A stretch of 64,000 nt of DNA from Monocercomonoides exilis (GCA_001643675.2 LSRY02000048.1:1-64000), one strand, 5' to 3'; counted from the stretch's first letter, positions 50,453-63,271 are shown. A program made the numbers and translations. The notes: generated by a model not told the origin, from the letters alone.

Positions 50453-51125
50453 TTAATATATATAAAAATTTTTGTGTTCGTAATCAGAAGTTTTTTCTTC
50501 TTCTTGTGAAAGGCCCGATGTTTCTTCTTCGCTGTTTTCATTATTGATAATGTCATCGATTGTTGGCAATTCTTCTTCGCTATTTTCTGAATCATTTTCC
50601 ACTTGCTCATATTTTTTTTTTTCTATCTCGTATTTATTGACAAATTCCAAAATTTCCAAAAAATCGTATTCTTTCGATGCTTTGACCAAAACAATTGCAA
50701 GGTGATTTGCAATAAATGAGTATCTGACTCCATAGAGGAAAAATGCTATTCTCAGAGAACCTCATAACACTTTAATCGTGATTGTTCACGTTTTTGTAAC
50801 AGCGTGTACGAAATACCATCAGTGGGACACTGTTCTGTGATCATTTCCATATTTATTTCAGGATTTGTATGCCTTCCACTCATCGCTCGAAATGATTTTT
50901 TCTTGATAAGACGCATTCAAGCATAATTGGAAGGAGGGTTTTTTTTGTTCTGTTGGGGACAATCATCACAAATCGAGGTTGTGCTCCTCCATAGTCAAGC
51001 CTTTCCACTCCGCTAAACAACCAAATTTACTCTTTTCTTTTTCCTTTTCTATCCTTTCTTTGAAGCCATTCAGATTGCCCATATCAACAATGTTTTCTTT
51101 TCCCTCGATTAATAATCATTTCGAA
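50453..51125 (-). pseudogene. Merlin / ISXO2-type transposase, copy 3, decayed
   Basis: Reading on the minus strand, IWLFSGVERLDYGGAQPRF and VMIVPNR match the first core block. KIISSDEWKAYKS matches the second catalytic D. LRIAFFLYGVRYSFIANHLA aligns with LRSFFPRYGVRERFIPGVLA of the intact copy. The acidic tail SEEELPTIDDIINNENSEEE follows. The N-terminal zinc region is missing and frames are broken. It is closer to copy 2 than to the intact copy in its tail. Confidence 0.65.
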
Positions 51126-51827
51126 TTTTATATCATTATGTGCACAACCCTTTGACGCTCACCCGAAAAACGACTGTGTTGATATTAACACCAATTTATT
51201 CCACAGTTCAACTGATAGAAATTACAACCAACTATTGCAAATTTGTTCTTATAGACGGACTTAATCCATTTTCGCTTCAAAAAATTTATTTTATTCTCGG
51301 AAAATTATTAAATTCATCAGTGAGAACAATTATTATACAGGCACTTTTTTATGAAAAGTTGCATAGATCAGAAATCTGACCCATTAAAGTTTTTTGTTAA
51401 ACATTCCATTTCCATGTAACTTATTACAGTATTCAACTTTCACAGTGATGTTTATTGGTTCATATAAAACTTTATTTTCAAAAAAAAACATTTTTAATTT
51501 ATATATTATGAATCCAATATTTTGATAAAAATAACAATTTCATTTTTTTGAAAATGAAAAGGTTTTGTAAGCTCGGACTTCTAAGCAATAATGAATTCAT
51601 AAAATGGTTATGAATTGTTCAAGGCAAGTTCAGATATTTTTTGTGAATATTCTATAATTCATTGATAATACAATTTATCCTTTGAATGTTATTTTTAATT
51701 GTACAGAATGGACCTGGAATTTCAATATATTCAAAAATTTCTCTTTCAAATATGATTGAGATGTTGAGCTCGTTAATCTAACGGTTTTCATCAATCTTTC
51801 ACTAGAATAAAAAATATTTTTATAACA
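51126..51827. other. AT-rich intergenic
   Basis: No coding signal or repeat that I can support. Confidence 0.4.
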
Positions 51828-52870
51828 ATTGGAACTTTCTATTATTTTTTGAAAGACAAATTAGCTGCATATTTCAGAGCTCCATTTGTGAAGGAATTGG
51901 CTATATGGGGATGCACAACAGATTTGTTTGTGGAGGAAGAAGATCTTCTGCTGAGGGTTATGAAATACCAGAGCGAGACGATATTTGTGTCTTCTGCAGC
52001 AGACAATCACAAAGATAGTAAGCAATGTGGAGAGTTCAATATGCCATGCCACTCATTGGATGTTGGAGTTCAACATATTATTCCATCTCTGTATTCACAG
52101 CTGTTGATCTTGTGGAAAACAGAAATTATTGGGAAGTGTGATGTTCTTGATGTGACAATCCGCTCATTACAATCTTCCTCAGCTGCTTATGTCCATCTGA
52201 ACTCAACAATTGCTGAAGAGGAAAGTCTAATTACAACCTCAGTAAAAGTTCGAATTGAAAATGTAAAATTCAACTTTGGTTTGTTTTTTTTCATACTCAG
52301 GAAATTCAATCATTCACGAAGCAAATGGAAAGCTTTCCCTTTCATCTGTTAATTTTTCTTCGGTTGTCCAATCAGAAAATATGGGTGATAATTTTTGAAA
52401 TCATATTTTTTCATTCATAAATTTCGGTGGAAAAATATTTTTGAATATCAATAAAAAAAACTGAAAAGTGAAAAGGATTATTGAATACATTTTAATCTTT
52501 GATTCGGAATAACCATTAGTTATTAGAAACAATCATTATGTTTCTTTTCTTTTGCAAAAATAATTTTCTTTCGAAAAATTTAAAATCTTTGAGAAATCAT
52601 CACCCCGAAAAAATATATGATTTAAAAAATAATCACCCATATTAAATCTATAATTCTCAATTCAACATTGTTAACAATCGAAAATGGAGTTCTGCATGTT
52701 GATAACTGCACAATGATGGCACTTTCATCCAAAAAGCCTTCATTTCTGTTTTGTTCAAAAATGATTTCGTTGAAAATGAGAAGGATGCACATATTGAGGA
52801 TACATCAAATATCAATGAAATTGGACAACACAAAGAAGTTTCATTTTATTAGGTTGTTGCTGATTAAGTG
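51828..52870 (+). CDS. Beta-helix surface-type protein, partial
   Basis: The frame reads APFVKELAIWGCTTDLFVEE, then FVSSAADNHKDSKQCGEFNM and PCHSLDVGVQHIIPSLYSQL. The VSS..D...CG....PC.SLD.G segment is the hallmark of the oxymonad-type beta-helix proteins. TTSVKVRIENVKFNFG is then joined, across a 22-nt splice-consistent segment, to NSIIHEANGKLSLSSVNFSS, a typical beta-helix rung (G.LSLSSVNF). A later frame near 52670 reads TIENGVLHVDNCTMMALSS, another rung. Such proteins usually carry a signal peptide and C-terminal membrane anchor; neither is visible, so both ends are missing, decayed or in unrecognised exons. GC content is higher than in the surrounding sequence, as for other host genes here. 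Confidence 0.5.
52279..52300 (+). other. Candidate 22-nt mini-intron
   Basis: GTTTGTTTT...CTCAG. Removal fuses KFNFG to NSIIHEANG in phase and yields a continuous beta-helix repeat. Unspliced, the frame reads into low-complexity sequence. Confidence 0.55.
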
Positions 52871-53101
52871 AAGCTATCTGAAAAATTAATCATTGTGATA
52901 CAAAATTCTGTATCTGTTCAAAAATTAAAATTGATATTATATCGTTCAATAATATCTCAAGAAAAACAAAAGGAGTTTCTTTTATTTATTTGTTTCATTC
53001 TACTTCACCTTCTTCATTTTTTTTATTATCAATTTTTATTTTCTCAGAAATAAGCAAAAAGAAGAAAAAACGTTCTCAATGTTGATGATATATTTGTTTT
53101 T

Positions 53102-54910
53102 CTAAAAAAAATGCTGAAAAAGAGTATGAATGAAATAAGAAACAGGTGATTGAAGAAGAATGAAGTTAATGAATAAAACAACATTTAATTTGGAAAATAA
53201 ATTGAGAGTATCAAAATCGATAAATATTGATAAGAAGAGAAAAAAAATGAAGATGAGGAAAAAGAATAAGAAGAATAATTTAGAGAAAAATACGAATAGG
53301 AGGATGTAAATGCCAATGAAAATCATTTTCAAGGCTTTCCTATTTGCCCCCTCCTCAACGTCACTGTCTGAAGAAACTTCACCTATCACAACCAATTTTT
53401 TAAACGAAGATCAAACCAGATCGCCTATTTTTTAGTCGTTCTTTTACAGCTTTTATCTGCAACAGCCATTGCAGCAGCACCATCTGGAATAATACCGACA
53501 TCTCCACCTCGTTATTCTTCTGTTATGCGTGCTTATCTCAAAAACAAATGCACAAATAGCTCTCAAGCCAAGGACTTGGAACAGTTACTCCAACCAACAT
53601 GAGATTACCCATTCAAAGATCTGCTTCAATGTTCTCTCTCCATCACCCCCGGATCCTCGAAATTATCAACACAATCAATGTCTGCAGCCCTGTCTCCAGC
53701 AGTATCAGTAAAAGCCACATCAGCACAGACGATCGCCACTTGGAAGGCGTCCGAAGCAGAAGCACAGTTTCGAACACATCCTGCTGCAGAGACCCAGACA
53801 GTCATGCCTCATATCTTATAAACAAAGTTGCAGGCTACTCGGACTCTTCCTTGTTTCTGCTATCTGTTGTCCGTAGTCTGCTCAAGAGGCATAAACAATT
53901 TTTATCACTACAGTGTTCTTTCCTTCCCATTTGTTAACCTTTTTGAAAGTTGAAGCTAGCATCCAGTTCTCCTGTTCTTTTTTTGAATTTTCATTCAGCA
54001 ACAGCTGTATTCAACGCAGTGCAAATGTTTCTCTTTCATTATCTTTCTCAACTTCCTGTTCAAACTCGTATGTGCAGACTTAACTTCTGTTCTTCTTCCT
54101 CCTTCTCTTCTTAATCTTCAATGTCCAACTTTCCATTCTCCAACCAAAGTCCTTCTTCACAACCTGCACCACCAACTTCCTCGCATTCTTAACCAAGCGC
54201 GGAACCACATCTTCATACAAAGCTTTCATTTTCTTCTGTTCCCACTTCTTTTGAGGAAGCTCCATCTACATCTTGTCAGTCATCCATTGAGCAAGGGTCT
54301 TCGCATGTATATCGTCTTTAACTGCACTTCAAACAGCCATTTTCTTTTCATATCTTTTCTGACTAATCCCAGATCTAGTTTTCTCACTTCCACAGCAACC
54401 CCTTTTCTGTTCGTGTCTGGCACAAGCATCACAGCACTTCCATCCTTGAAGCTGTCTGTTAACTTATCCTTGAACTTTTCATACAGCCCAGAATTCAGAA
54501 TCAATCAAACAGGAGACAGAACCATTCAGCACACCTCAGATAAAAACGAAAAGAGTGTGGAAAGCGGAAAACACACATCTCGCCAACATCATCTCCCTTT
54601 CAACGCTCACCAATTTACCCTGATTAATTCAGAGCTTCTTCTTCTTTTCAATATCCCAATCAGTCAGCTGCACCTTCTCTTTTTCAGTTTCCAGCTATTC
54701 CAGAGTCTCTTCAGCCTTCTCGTTGTTCTTCTAGCTCAGCTTCAGAAGTTTCCTTTGATTCATTCAGAAGATTTCAATTATCTCCTACTGCATCTCTGTA
54801 GAGTCGACTCACATAATTCAAAACTTGCTTATCCATTTGGTTCTTATGCAGCAGCATGAAAAACTCTTAATCCCTATTTTCCATTTTCTTCTCCACCTGG
54901 GCAATAATTA
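53102..54910 (-). CDS. Minus-strand host gene, charged, unrecognised
   Basis: From about 54891 the minus strand reads MENRD(Q)EFFMLLHKNQMDKQ and VLNYVSRLYRDAVGDN. Then come KNNEKAEETLE(Q)LETEKEK, EKFKDKLTDSFKDGSAVML, VPDTNRKGVAVEVRKLDLGL and WEQKKMKALYEDVVPRLVKN. Near 53500 it reads GGDVGIIPDGAAAMAVADKS with three TAA/TAG as Gln in the same frame, and the last segment is VVIGEVSSDSDVEEGANRKA followed by hydrophobic sequence. Frames change several times without clear introns. The plus strand is pyrimidine-rich and open over 54251-54859, but its product looks like compositional noise. The gene converges on the beta-helix fragment upstream. No family is recognised. Confidence 0.35.
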
Positions 54911-56520
54911 TTGAATCCATATTTATTCTGAAATATTTTTTATAAAAAAATTCTTTTTGAATATAGGTACTTATTTTTGAAATCATAACTTTTTTTGTGG
55001 TGTGGATATTAATGAAAAAAAATTTTGAATTTGAAAATAAAATTTGAGTTGAAATGTTTTATTCATTTTTTTGCATCGAATGACAAAGTTTGATGTGAAA
55101 TAAAGACGGAATTGTTTTTTTATGGGAGTCATTTCTTTTCTGTGTCCATTGACCAAAAATTTTTAAAAATAATTTAAAACCGATATTTTTGTTCGAAAAA
55201 ATCTGATTTCAAAAATTTTCACCCATATTGAAAATAGAACGCTTAAAGATCAACACTCCAAAATAGTTATAATTACAAACATAACGTTGAAGAATATTTT
55301 TGAAAATAAAAAATTATTGAAACTGGAAAGTTCACAAACTGATATCACTTCACGTTCCAACACATTGTGAAAAATTACTGTGTTTCAAAGGAGTCTTGCA
55401 TTCCTCTTTTTTGTCAATAGAATGATGATGAATTATCTTTTGTTGGATAAACAAAACAATTTCATATAATTCATTATTCATTTCACTTAACGTTTTTCAA
55501 CTTATTTTGCTGTTTGTAATCTTCATTCCTTTGTTCCTTTCATTGGTTGCTTTGTTATTTTTTAATGCAACATTTTCGATTTGGCTGAACTTCTGTTTTT
55601 GAAAAACAATTACATAAAAATAAGCTCTATTAATTTGTCATTTATTTCCTTCTGCAGTGTTTCATAATTGAAACAACTTCTCTTTTCGAATCAGCTGCAA
55701 ACAACAAAAAGTTAAAAAAGTTTGATATAAAGAGAGGAACAACAGAAAAGATGAAAACAAACAGTTTTCACAAGAAGTTCACTTTAAATTAATGAATTTT
55801 CCATTTCCGCATTTGCAAAGTTAATAAATTTTCGACAAAGTTTGGATAATTAAGTTTTTTGTATAAAAAATGGGAAAAACCTTTATCACTTCGTAAATTT
55901 GTTTGGTATCACATCGAATTTCTATTTAAAAATAACTGAATAAATGTTGTTCTCGAATCTTTCATTGTACGGAAAAGTGAGAAGTTCAAGGATGTTTAGA
56001 ACTTCATTGATGATAATTTAGTACATAAAGTTGTTGAGATGAAAAAGTACATGTTTCTACACACTAGCAAATGAATAAAGAACACCTCTGTGACGTGACA
56101 AATGAAAATTGAAACAATGACAAAATGACTGACAAGATTTTTTTGATTTATCTAAAAGAGTAATTTTTAACGATTTCACAATTCTTTATAACAAAAAAAT
56201 TCATTCGAAAATCGATATACAACAATTCTTATTATTTTGAAGAAATCAAATTTTTTAAAATATGATAAAGTTTCCAATATATGGGTAATTCTTTTCGAAA
56301 AGTTGCAAATGTTAAATTTTCAAATAAATCAAAAATTTTTCATTATGCTCAAAATTTTGTTTTCATTCACGAAACTTCATTTTAATGATCGAAATAGCAC
56401 AATCAAGAGATTGATTCCATGTAAGTGATAAAAGATGTGTGTTAACAAAATATTTTGCAAAATATGAAATTTTTCATATATTAGAAAATTTAACATTTGC
56501 GACTTTTCAAAAAGAATCAC

Positions 56521-56587
<67 letters not shown>

Positions 56588-56770
56588 TTTGATAGAAAAT
56601 GTCAGATTAAAAAATTTTTTGTCACAATTTGTCATTGACCTTCACTGACTGACACTGACAAAAGAGAAAATGGTAGATATTTCTCATTCTATCATCTAAT
56701 TTTTTCCAAAGCTTTTTGAAAAAATTTTAAAAGATTTCGCAATAATTCGTATTATTCTGTTTTTAATTAA

Positions 56771-56825
<55 letters not shown>

Positions 56826-57489
56826 ATGGATAAAACTCAAAATTATTTATCAGTTTTCAGAGGCATAGAATAAAATATTTCACAAAGATGCAGAAAAATT
56901 GATGACAGTTTATGTCAATTTATTTATTTGAGTGGATCATAAGATCCTTTTATAACGGATAAAAAATAAAGAAAAATCAAAATGAATTTTATTTTGAATA
57001 GCAAGTTTTGAATAATTCGGAGGGCAAGCATGTAAAAGTGGAACAAATATGAAACAGTTTGCCATGAATAAAGCTTTGATCAATTGGAGAAGTGTGGATT
57101 TAATTGCACAATAGACAATTACAAATACGCAAATATGAGCTCCTCGAATATAAGCTTTGATATTTCACAAGCAAAGGAACAACCCTCAAGATAATAATAT
57201 CAAGTTTGATTGAATTCTTTCTTCTTTCAACACTTTAATTAATTCATTTGTATATTTTCGAATTAAGTTATGAAGATTAAGTACTTTTTGAAAAATTCAT
57301 GATGAACATTTTCGCTGAATCTTCGGAATGTTCAAAAATGAAACCAAAATGTTGGAATTGTTTGCATCAATTACCAATTCTTGAAATATTTTCATTTATT
57401 TCACAATAAATTTCGTTTTGTTGAACCAACAAAAGAAAAACCTGATTTATTTCAACGACTACAATTTCACAATCTTGAATTGTGATGAA
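54911..57489. other. AT-rich intergenic with two long (TA)n arrays
   Basis: Dinucleotide TA arrays lie at about 56524-56583 and 56773-56822. Segments at 56086-56145 and 56636-56745 recur in order at 58233-58290 and 58490-58590. No gene is supportable, and the small frame across the first TA array is an artefact. Confidence 0.5.
56524..56583. repeat. (TA)n dinucleotide array
   Basis: About 30 uninterrupted TA units. A second array of about 25 units lies at 56773-56822. Confidence 0.95.
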
Positions 57490-58056
57490 ATGACTGAAAA
57501 GGATGAAGATCCACTTCATGGCTATTTCAATTCGAGCCAAGATGTTCTAACCAATGATTCGAATTTTTGATCACAGAACAATTTATGCATGCAAATTGAA
57601 GATGAAAGTGATAACGATCTATTGTTGGAGGTGGAGGAAATTGATGAAGAAGATTCAATAGGTTGCTACACAAACGGAGCGAACGAAAGGAATTCATGCA
57701 TATGAATGGAGCTGACAAAAATCAATCTTTTTCTCATTCATCGGATATTGAAATGGATATTGAACACCCCATTGATGAATTTTATTATGCGGCTCGTGAT
57801 AATGCAAATAATTATGATTCAAGAACAATCACTGAAGAAACCAAAGGTTTTGTTGATATTGGAGATACTCAACATTCTGTAAAATTTTTGTCCATTATCG
57901 CCTTTTCCCAACTTCGGAAATACATGTTGTTTTGCTTCCATGGTTCAACTTTTTTGATCAATTTATCAAAGTTGTCAGATGAAAAAGCGTTTGGTGATGT
58001 TCGAACAGATTCACCTCAATCTTTATTCTCTTTGTTCATGCAAACAAGGAATTAAC
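57490..58056 (+). pseudogene. Remnant of a USP-containing transposon gene (copy 4)
   Basis: An acidic leader (MTEKDEDPLHGYFNSSQDVL and EDESDNDLLLEVEEIDEEDS) resembles the acidic segment before the protease in copy 3. At 57907-57954 one frame reads PNFGNTCCFASMVQLF, a recognisable USP Cys box (compare PNLGNICYLASLLQCF in copy 2). The leader, the box and the following sequence are in different frames and a TGA interrupts the leader. No His box or transposase half was found downstream, so only the N-terminal part survives. Confidence 0.45.
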
Positions 58057-58232
58057 CATAATCACAGCTCTCTTGATAATAATTAATGGAAAGAACGATA
58101 AGTATCCAGTTGGAACTTAAAACACAATTTGTCAATTGGAAATCAACAGGAAATATACTGTGTGTTTGAAAGATGATACAAGATTTTTCGCCTGTCACGC
58201 CAGAACTAGAACATCAAATAATTGTGACTGAA

Positions 58233-58590
58233 CCTCAGTGACGTAACAAGAGAAAATCGACACAATGATAAAATGACTGATTAGATTTTGACAATTTGAC
58301 AAAAAAAAATATCTATTTGAGTTTCACCATATTTGAAAGCACAATTGTATGATCAGTGAATTATCATTAAACAATTAAAGATATTTTTTTGATAAATAAA
58401 TATTTTTCTTTCGAAGATCATTTACCCAACAATCATATTATTAAATAACAAGAAAAGTCAGTTGAGGAATTTTTCTGTTTGGTTTTGTCATTGACTGTCA
58501 TTGACAAATGAAAAAAAATGGATGATATTTCAGATGTGATAATCAAATCTTTTCCAAAAAGCTTAAAAAAATTTTGGAAAACTTCGCAGT
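58233..58590. repeat. Diverged repeat of the 56086-56745 region
   Basis: CAGTGACGTAACAAG at 58236 matches CTGTGACGTGACAAA near 56087, followed in both by CAATGA.AAAATGACTGA. Further on, both copies have a TGTCA-rich segment, then ATGG.(G)ATATTTC and a run resembling TCTTTTCCAAAAAGCTT. The order is conserved, as expected for two copies of one element's 5' end. Confidence 0.5.
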
Positions 58591-59249
58591 TGTTTGCCTT
58601 TTATTTTCCATTTTGTTTATTTTTTTATTCAATATTTCTTTTTTATGTTCCGGAAGCGTCATTTGAAAGGAAATTTAAAGAGCTGGAAAATGCAAATTTC
58701 AACTTTGTTCATATTGAACCTATTATTTTTAACGAAAATGTGATATACATGCTTGTTATGAACAAAATTTCAACTTTAATTACTCATAAAAAGATTCATA
58801 ATTTATGTACATTCTTTTTCATAGTTATAAACATCCAACAAAGAAAAATGAATTCAAAAAACAAGTTGCATTTTTTGATTATTTACAATGACATTTGGCT
58901 TTGTTACTTCTGCGTGAAGCCTGATGGAATTACAAAAATTGATGGGAATCACATGTTGATGTGTATGTGTGAAAAGAACGAAGTGGCTTGCAGCTGCTCA
59001 GGAAGGGAAAATTCGATATCAATCAAATCATTCAAGTGCCCGTTTCTAAATACAATGCTGGACAAATGGTTTTGGATAAAAAAAGCAACAAAAGATAAAA
59101 ATGCAAAGGAAGTGCTTCCTTCGGAGAACAAATATAATCAAAAACCAAACATTTTATGTGATCTGTTTTTAAACCTTATTTCTCGATGCAACCTATCTTT
59201 TCTTTCTGCAGGATCAAAGGAATTTTATTCTTTTGAAAAACTTTAATGA
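58518..59249 (+). CDS. Unknown protein, probably transposon-derived
   Basis: A 242-residue frame starts MDDISDVIIKSFPKSLKKFW, has a hydrophobic segment near residues 28-45, and carries a cysteine cluster (MCMCEKNEVACSCSGRENS) near residue 155 followed by FKCPFLNTMLDKWFWIKKAT. It begins at the point where a 5' repeat shared with 56.1-56.7 kb ends, which suggests that it is the gene of a multi-copy element. I do not recognise the family; a relation to the hAT remnant downstream is possible but unproven. Confidence 0.35.
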
Positions 59250-59800
59250 TATACTCACGGCATCATTCAGACACTCCAAGTTCTTCAATATTTCATCATC
59301 CAACGCGCACGACAATAACAAATTTTATTAAAGATTGAAAATCGAAAACCATTCTGGGGAGAGGAAATACGACAAAAGTTCAATGTGTTGGATTAATGAC
59401 GGATGGAGGATTAATCACTGGGAAAAAATGCACAATTGTGACCTTGACTGTTCATTCAGATAATTCAATTCCATTGTTTTGGAAATTGACTAATCCCTGT
59501 TTCAGTTCTGAAGAATCAAAAAATCTAAGAAAAAACATGCATTAAAGAATTGTCGAATAACGGTGCAGAAGGAAGATCTTTATGCGGTGATGGATTGCTT
59601 TTGAAAAAGAAATTTTAAAAGGAATTGTCATGTGAAAAAGATGTTGCTATCCATTGGAATTATTCTCGATCAATGCAATTTAAGTTTCTTGTTCAAACCT
59701 AATAATCAATTTAGTCATCATTATTTATTGAAAAAAGGCTTTCGCCAAAAACAATTATTGATAAATCATCTTTCTTGATCTTAAAGCAACATCTGCTGAC
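59250..59800. other. Coding-like remnant without a continuous frame
   Basis: One stretch near 59370-59500 reads VQCVGLMTDGGLITGKKCTI and TLTVHSDNSIPLFWKL, which could be the first catalytic block (DG) of a decayed hAT-like transposase, but this is weak. Confidence 0.25.
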
Positions 59801-60316
59801 TTGAATTTATCTTCAGACTATCAGCCTGCAAACAACGAAAATTGCAAAAAATTTCATGTTATATCTTCTCTATTATCGCAGAGTAATTTTCGAAATGCAT
59901 ACTCTGAAGTTATATCAACGAAAGACAAAATACTTCAACATTTGAATAGCATTTCTTCTTCTTCTTTTTCTTCTTCTTCTTCTTTTTCTTCTTCTTCTTC
60001 AACACATTCGACAAGCACGGAGTGTATTTCTTCGGATTCTTTTTATTCTCAACTGGATGAATTGCAACACATATTGAATGATTTAGAAGAAACTATTTCT
60101 TTCAATCGCAAAGATGATGAAAGAGAAGTTAAAGACGAAGATAATGACTCTGCAGAATTTACGTATTATGATGAAGAAGAAGATCAATTAATAGATGATT
60201 ATGCATGTGAAGATATTGATGAAACTGTGTGTAATTGCTGTCAAACAAGATCTGGATGTTTTTCAAAAACACCAGCAACATCATCAGAAATCTCTTCGGT
60301 AGAAATTTCAAGTTAA
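59801..60316 (+). CDS. Unknown serine- and acid-rich protein
   Basis: A 171-residue frame has a TTC/TCT serine run (residues 50-68), an acidic part (DDEREVKDEDNDSAEF and DEEEDQLIDDYACEDIDE) and a CNCCQTRSGC cluster. It ends at TAA, which would be Gln, and the frame continues about 40 codons. It lies between the unknown gene and the hAT remnant and may be part of the same element. Confidence 0.3.
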   Translation: MNLSSDYQPANNENCKKFHVISSLLSQSNFRNAYSEVISTKDKILQHLNSISSSSFSSSSSFSSSSSTHSTSTECISSDSFYSQLDELQHILNDLEETISFNRKDDEREVKDEDNDSAEFTYYDEEEDQLIDDYACEDIDETVCNCCQTRSGCFSKTPATSSEISSVEISS

Positions 60317-60477
60317 GAAAAGAGACAAGCTGAAAACAAACAAGAAAATGACAAAGAAACAGTTTTTTCTTTGGTTCAAATGATAAATTAGATTATCGAA
60401 CATGTTTTTCAATCAAAGAAGTGAACAATTTTGAAACAAAAATCGAAGAAAGAATTTCTTCTAATTGGCACAGTAGG

Positions 60478-60798
60478 ATTTTTGTATCATTTTCTAACAA
60501 CGTTTATCAAACATTAACGAGGTGCTGCGAGGAGATTCAAAAAGAATGCCTTTCCTTATTCAAGCTATAAATAGCTGCTCAGACCAATTTCAGTCCGTAA
60601 GGAGAACCAGTTGTGTTTAACAGTCTTATCGCATCAATAAGAAAAGTCAATACCATCTTCGCAAATATTTGCTATTGCCTTTTGACTGCACCATGAAGTT
60701 AAGCCTCTTGTGAAAAGCTTTTTTCACGGTTGAAACGGATAGTCAGCTATCGAAAACATTCCTTATTCATTGAAACTTTAAACTGTTTATTATTGTAA
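60478..60798 (+). pseudogene. hAT-family transposase C-terminal remnant
   Basis: The frame reads VFNSLIASIRKVNTIFANIC, then CYCLLTAP, a TGA, and ASCEKLFSRLKRIVSYRKHS followed by LFIETLNCLLL. This matches the hAT dimerisation region pattern LT.P.S.ASCER.FS.LK.IK.YLRS....RLN.LALL. Only this C-terminal part is recognisable, with TAA/TAG and one TGA in frame. Confidence 0.6.
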
Positions 60799-61916
60799 TG
60801 ACATTGTTGTTTTTTTATTTGTTGTTTAATTCAAACAAATTTTCAATTTTCTATTGATTTTCACAAATAAAGTAAATCCGAAAATAAATCAAAGAATCAT
60901 AAATATGTTATTCATTAATATCGCTCAAAAGAAGATAGCACATTTCCAAAATTTTTCGTTCTTCTCTTTTTTGTTGATAAACAACTTTCAGAGACCAAGA
61001 GCACAAAAAAAAGAAACTCAAGCGGGAAGCTTCAGTTTTGAAGGGTATGAAATTTCACTTTGATCAACCTTATTTTTTAAATATTTTCTATTAACATTTA
61101 ATTAAATGAACTTTTAAAAACGTTCAGATAAAAAAAAGTGTTCTTCATAGAAAACCATATGAAAAACAAACCTCTCACAAAAATTTCAACATGACTATTG
61201 TAACAAAACCTCGATGATATCTTTCAAAACCATTATTTATTCAAAAGCATATTTTTCTCTTGTACGAAAGTGTTGAGATAATAACATATTCAATCAAAAT
61301 TTCAAACTTTTTATCAGCTATTAACATGAACAAAATTTCTTTTGAATGCTGCTATCTTTCTTTCTCTTTCGATTTAAAACGTTTTCTTAAAGAATTATAA
61401 AAAAAATTGCATCAAACCATAAAAATTTAAAAATGAAGTCACAAACAATTTGTCAAATAATGCATCCTGAACAGTTATAAAATTTTAATATTATTAATTG
61501 TTCAAAGATTGGAGTTATTTGTGCAAGTTTCATTTATTTTTCAAACTTTTTTCAATAGAATTGTTAATTAACACAAGCAATTCTTAATGAAAAAAACTTT
61601 TTATAGAATAATATTCATCTGTAAATTTTGTTCCTTGTGACTTGAACAACAAAGTTCAACTTTTATGAACATATAATTTTGTTCACACCTATTCAATATG
61701 ATGTGTTTCAATAAAAATATTATTTTTAATAAACAAAAACATTTTGGTTTAGAAAATAGATTCAGTCACTCACCATTCATGTAAATTGTTAAATGTTGGA
61801 AACATTAATTCTTTAATTATTATGGTTGTTCAAACAAAACTAATTTGTCTATCTGTTTATTGGAAATGCCTTTATTATTATCAACTTAATGTTTCCCTTC
61901 ATTTGAAACAGTGTGA
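60799..61916. other. AT-rich intergenic
   Basis: No gene is supportable. Confidence 0.45.
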
Positions 61917-63271
61917 ACAGGATTCATTCCAAAATTAGACCTCCACTTCATTTCATCCTTCTTGTCTCGAAAACCTTCAAAAACAAAAGTTTCATTAATT
62001 CGTTCATTCTTCGACGCATGCAAAATAAGAAAAGCAAAAATACCTTCAAACGTTCGAATTGCAAAGGCACTCAACTGCACACCGAGCCTTGTCTGTCAGA
62101 TTCGAACAGGATATATAATAATAAAGGTTATCGAGAAAAAGAACAAGTTGATGACTCGAAAGCAAGAAAAACGAGTCATGGAAATTTTTAAAAATCTGAG
62201 AGAGAAAAGAAAGCAAATCACACAGAAAACGCTGAGAGCCGTTGTTGCAAAAGTTTGTCATAAAACTCCTTCTCACAATTTTCATTCTTCATTCATAAAA
62301 AGGCATAGCGAGGAATTGATGATCGTTCCTTCAAGCGTGAGAGAAGAAAAAAGAATGAAAATATCGGAACAAAGCATTGTCATCTGGAAAAATCATTTTG
62401 TTCAATATGTGTGTGGAAAATATTCATCCATGATCTTCTGTGCTGATGAATCAGGCTATCACGCGTATGAAGATACAAGAAAGATGAACCTTATAGTCGG
62501 AACAAATGAAAATCGTGCAATTGATCACACGCCTGTTGACAGAGGAGAAAAAAAGTTTTCATTGCTTCATTGTATTTCACTTGATGGTACTTTTGTCCCT
62601 CCTTGTTTTCTGGTGCAAAAACCGTTCAACACAAGATCGCTTCGGTCTCTAGGCTATTAAATAGGAATTCATGGTTGCGTAGAAATCGGAAATTCGTCTT
62701 ATTTCACAAAGGAGTGGTTTGAAAACTGGATTGAGAAAGTTTTCATTCCTCATGTCAACATTAAAAGAATGATTTTGCCAGATAAACACGCACAAGCAGT
62801 GTTGATGCTTGATGGTTGCCGAATACACCTGTCGGACAACGTATTGACTCGACTTGCTAATGAAAAAATATTGCTTTTGGTTTTGCCTCCGAATACTACA
62901 CACTTGTTGCAGTCATTGGATTTATTAATTTTTTCCCTTTGGAAACTTCATATTCAACAGGTTCGTTTGTGTTCTGCACACGTCTGCATGGAACATCTTT
63001 TGTGGGGTGCAATGAATGCAATACTGCAAGTTGCTTTATCCATTTATATTTTTCTGCTTTTAAAGAAAATGGACTTGTGAATGATTTGCAGAAAACTGCA
63101 TCAACAGCTCAGATTTTCGAAGAAAGCATCCAAAAAGTGATCGAAATTGTGAAATTGGACAACAAATCATTGCCGCTTTCATGCACCAGAAAAACAAAAC
63201 AAACAAAGGGAGTAGAGTGGGGAATTATGATCATTGACAAAATGCCAGTTTATTTTGGACTTCCGCAATAA
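61917..63271 (+). pseudogene. Pogo/Tigger-like transposase, copy 3, nearly intact
   Basis: The frame is open from after a TGA at 61914 and reads FLSRKPSKTKVSLIRSFFDA, then IRTGYIIIKVIEKKNKLMTR, SHNFHSSFIKRHSEELMIV (CENP-B-type HTH region) and MIFCADESGYHAYEDTRKMN (first D). The frame passes TAA 62658-62660 as Gln directly into IGIHGCVEIGNSSYFTKEWF, KHAQAVLMLDGCRIHLSDN (second D) and LLLVLPPNTTHLLQSLDLL (third D in LQSLD). A frameshift near 62960 separates the end, which includes FSAFKENGLVNDLQKTASTA. No clear ATG precedes the N-terminus, so a 5' exon or a decayed start is likely. It is a different subfamily from copies 1 and 2. Confidence 0.75.

Noticed and set aside
54251-54859. Plus-strand frame of 202 residues
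   Set aside because: Its product looks like pyrimidine-rich compositional sequence; the minus strand gives more protein-like segments.
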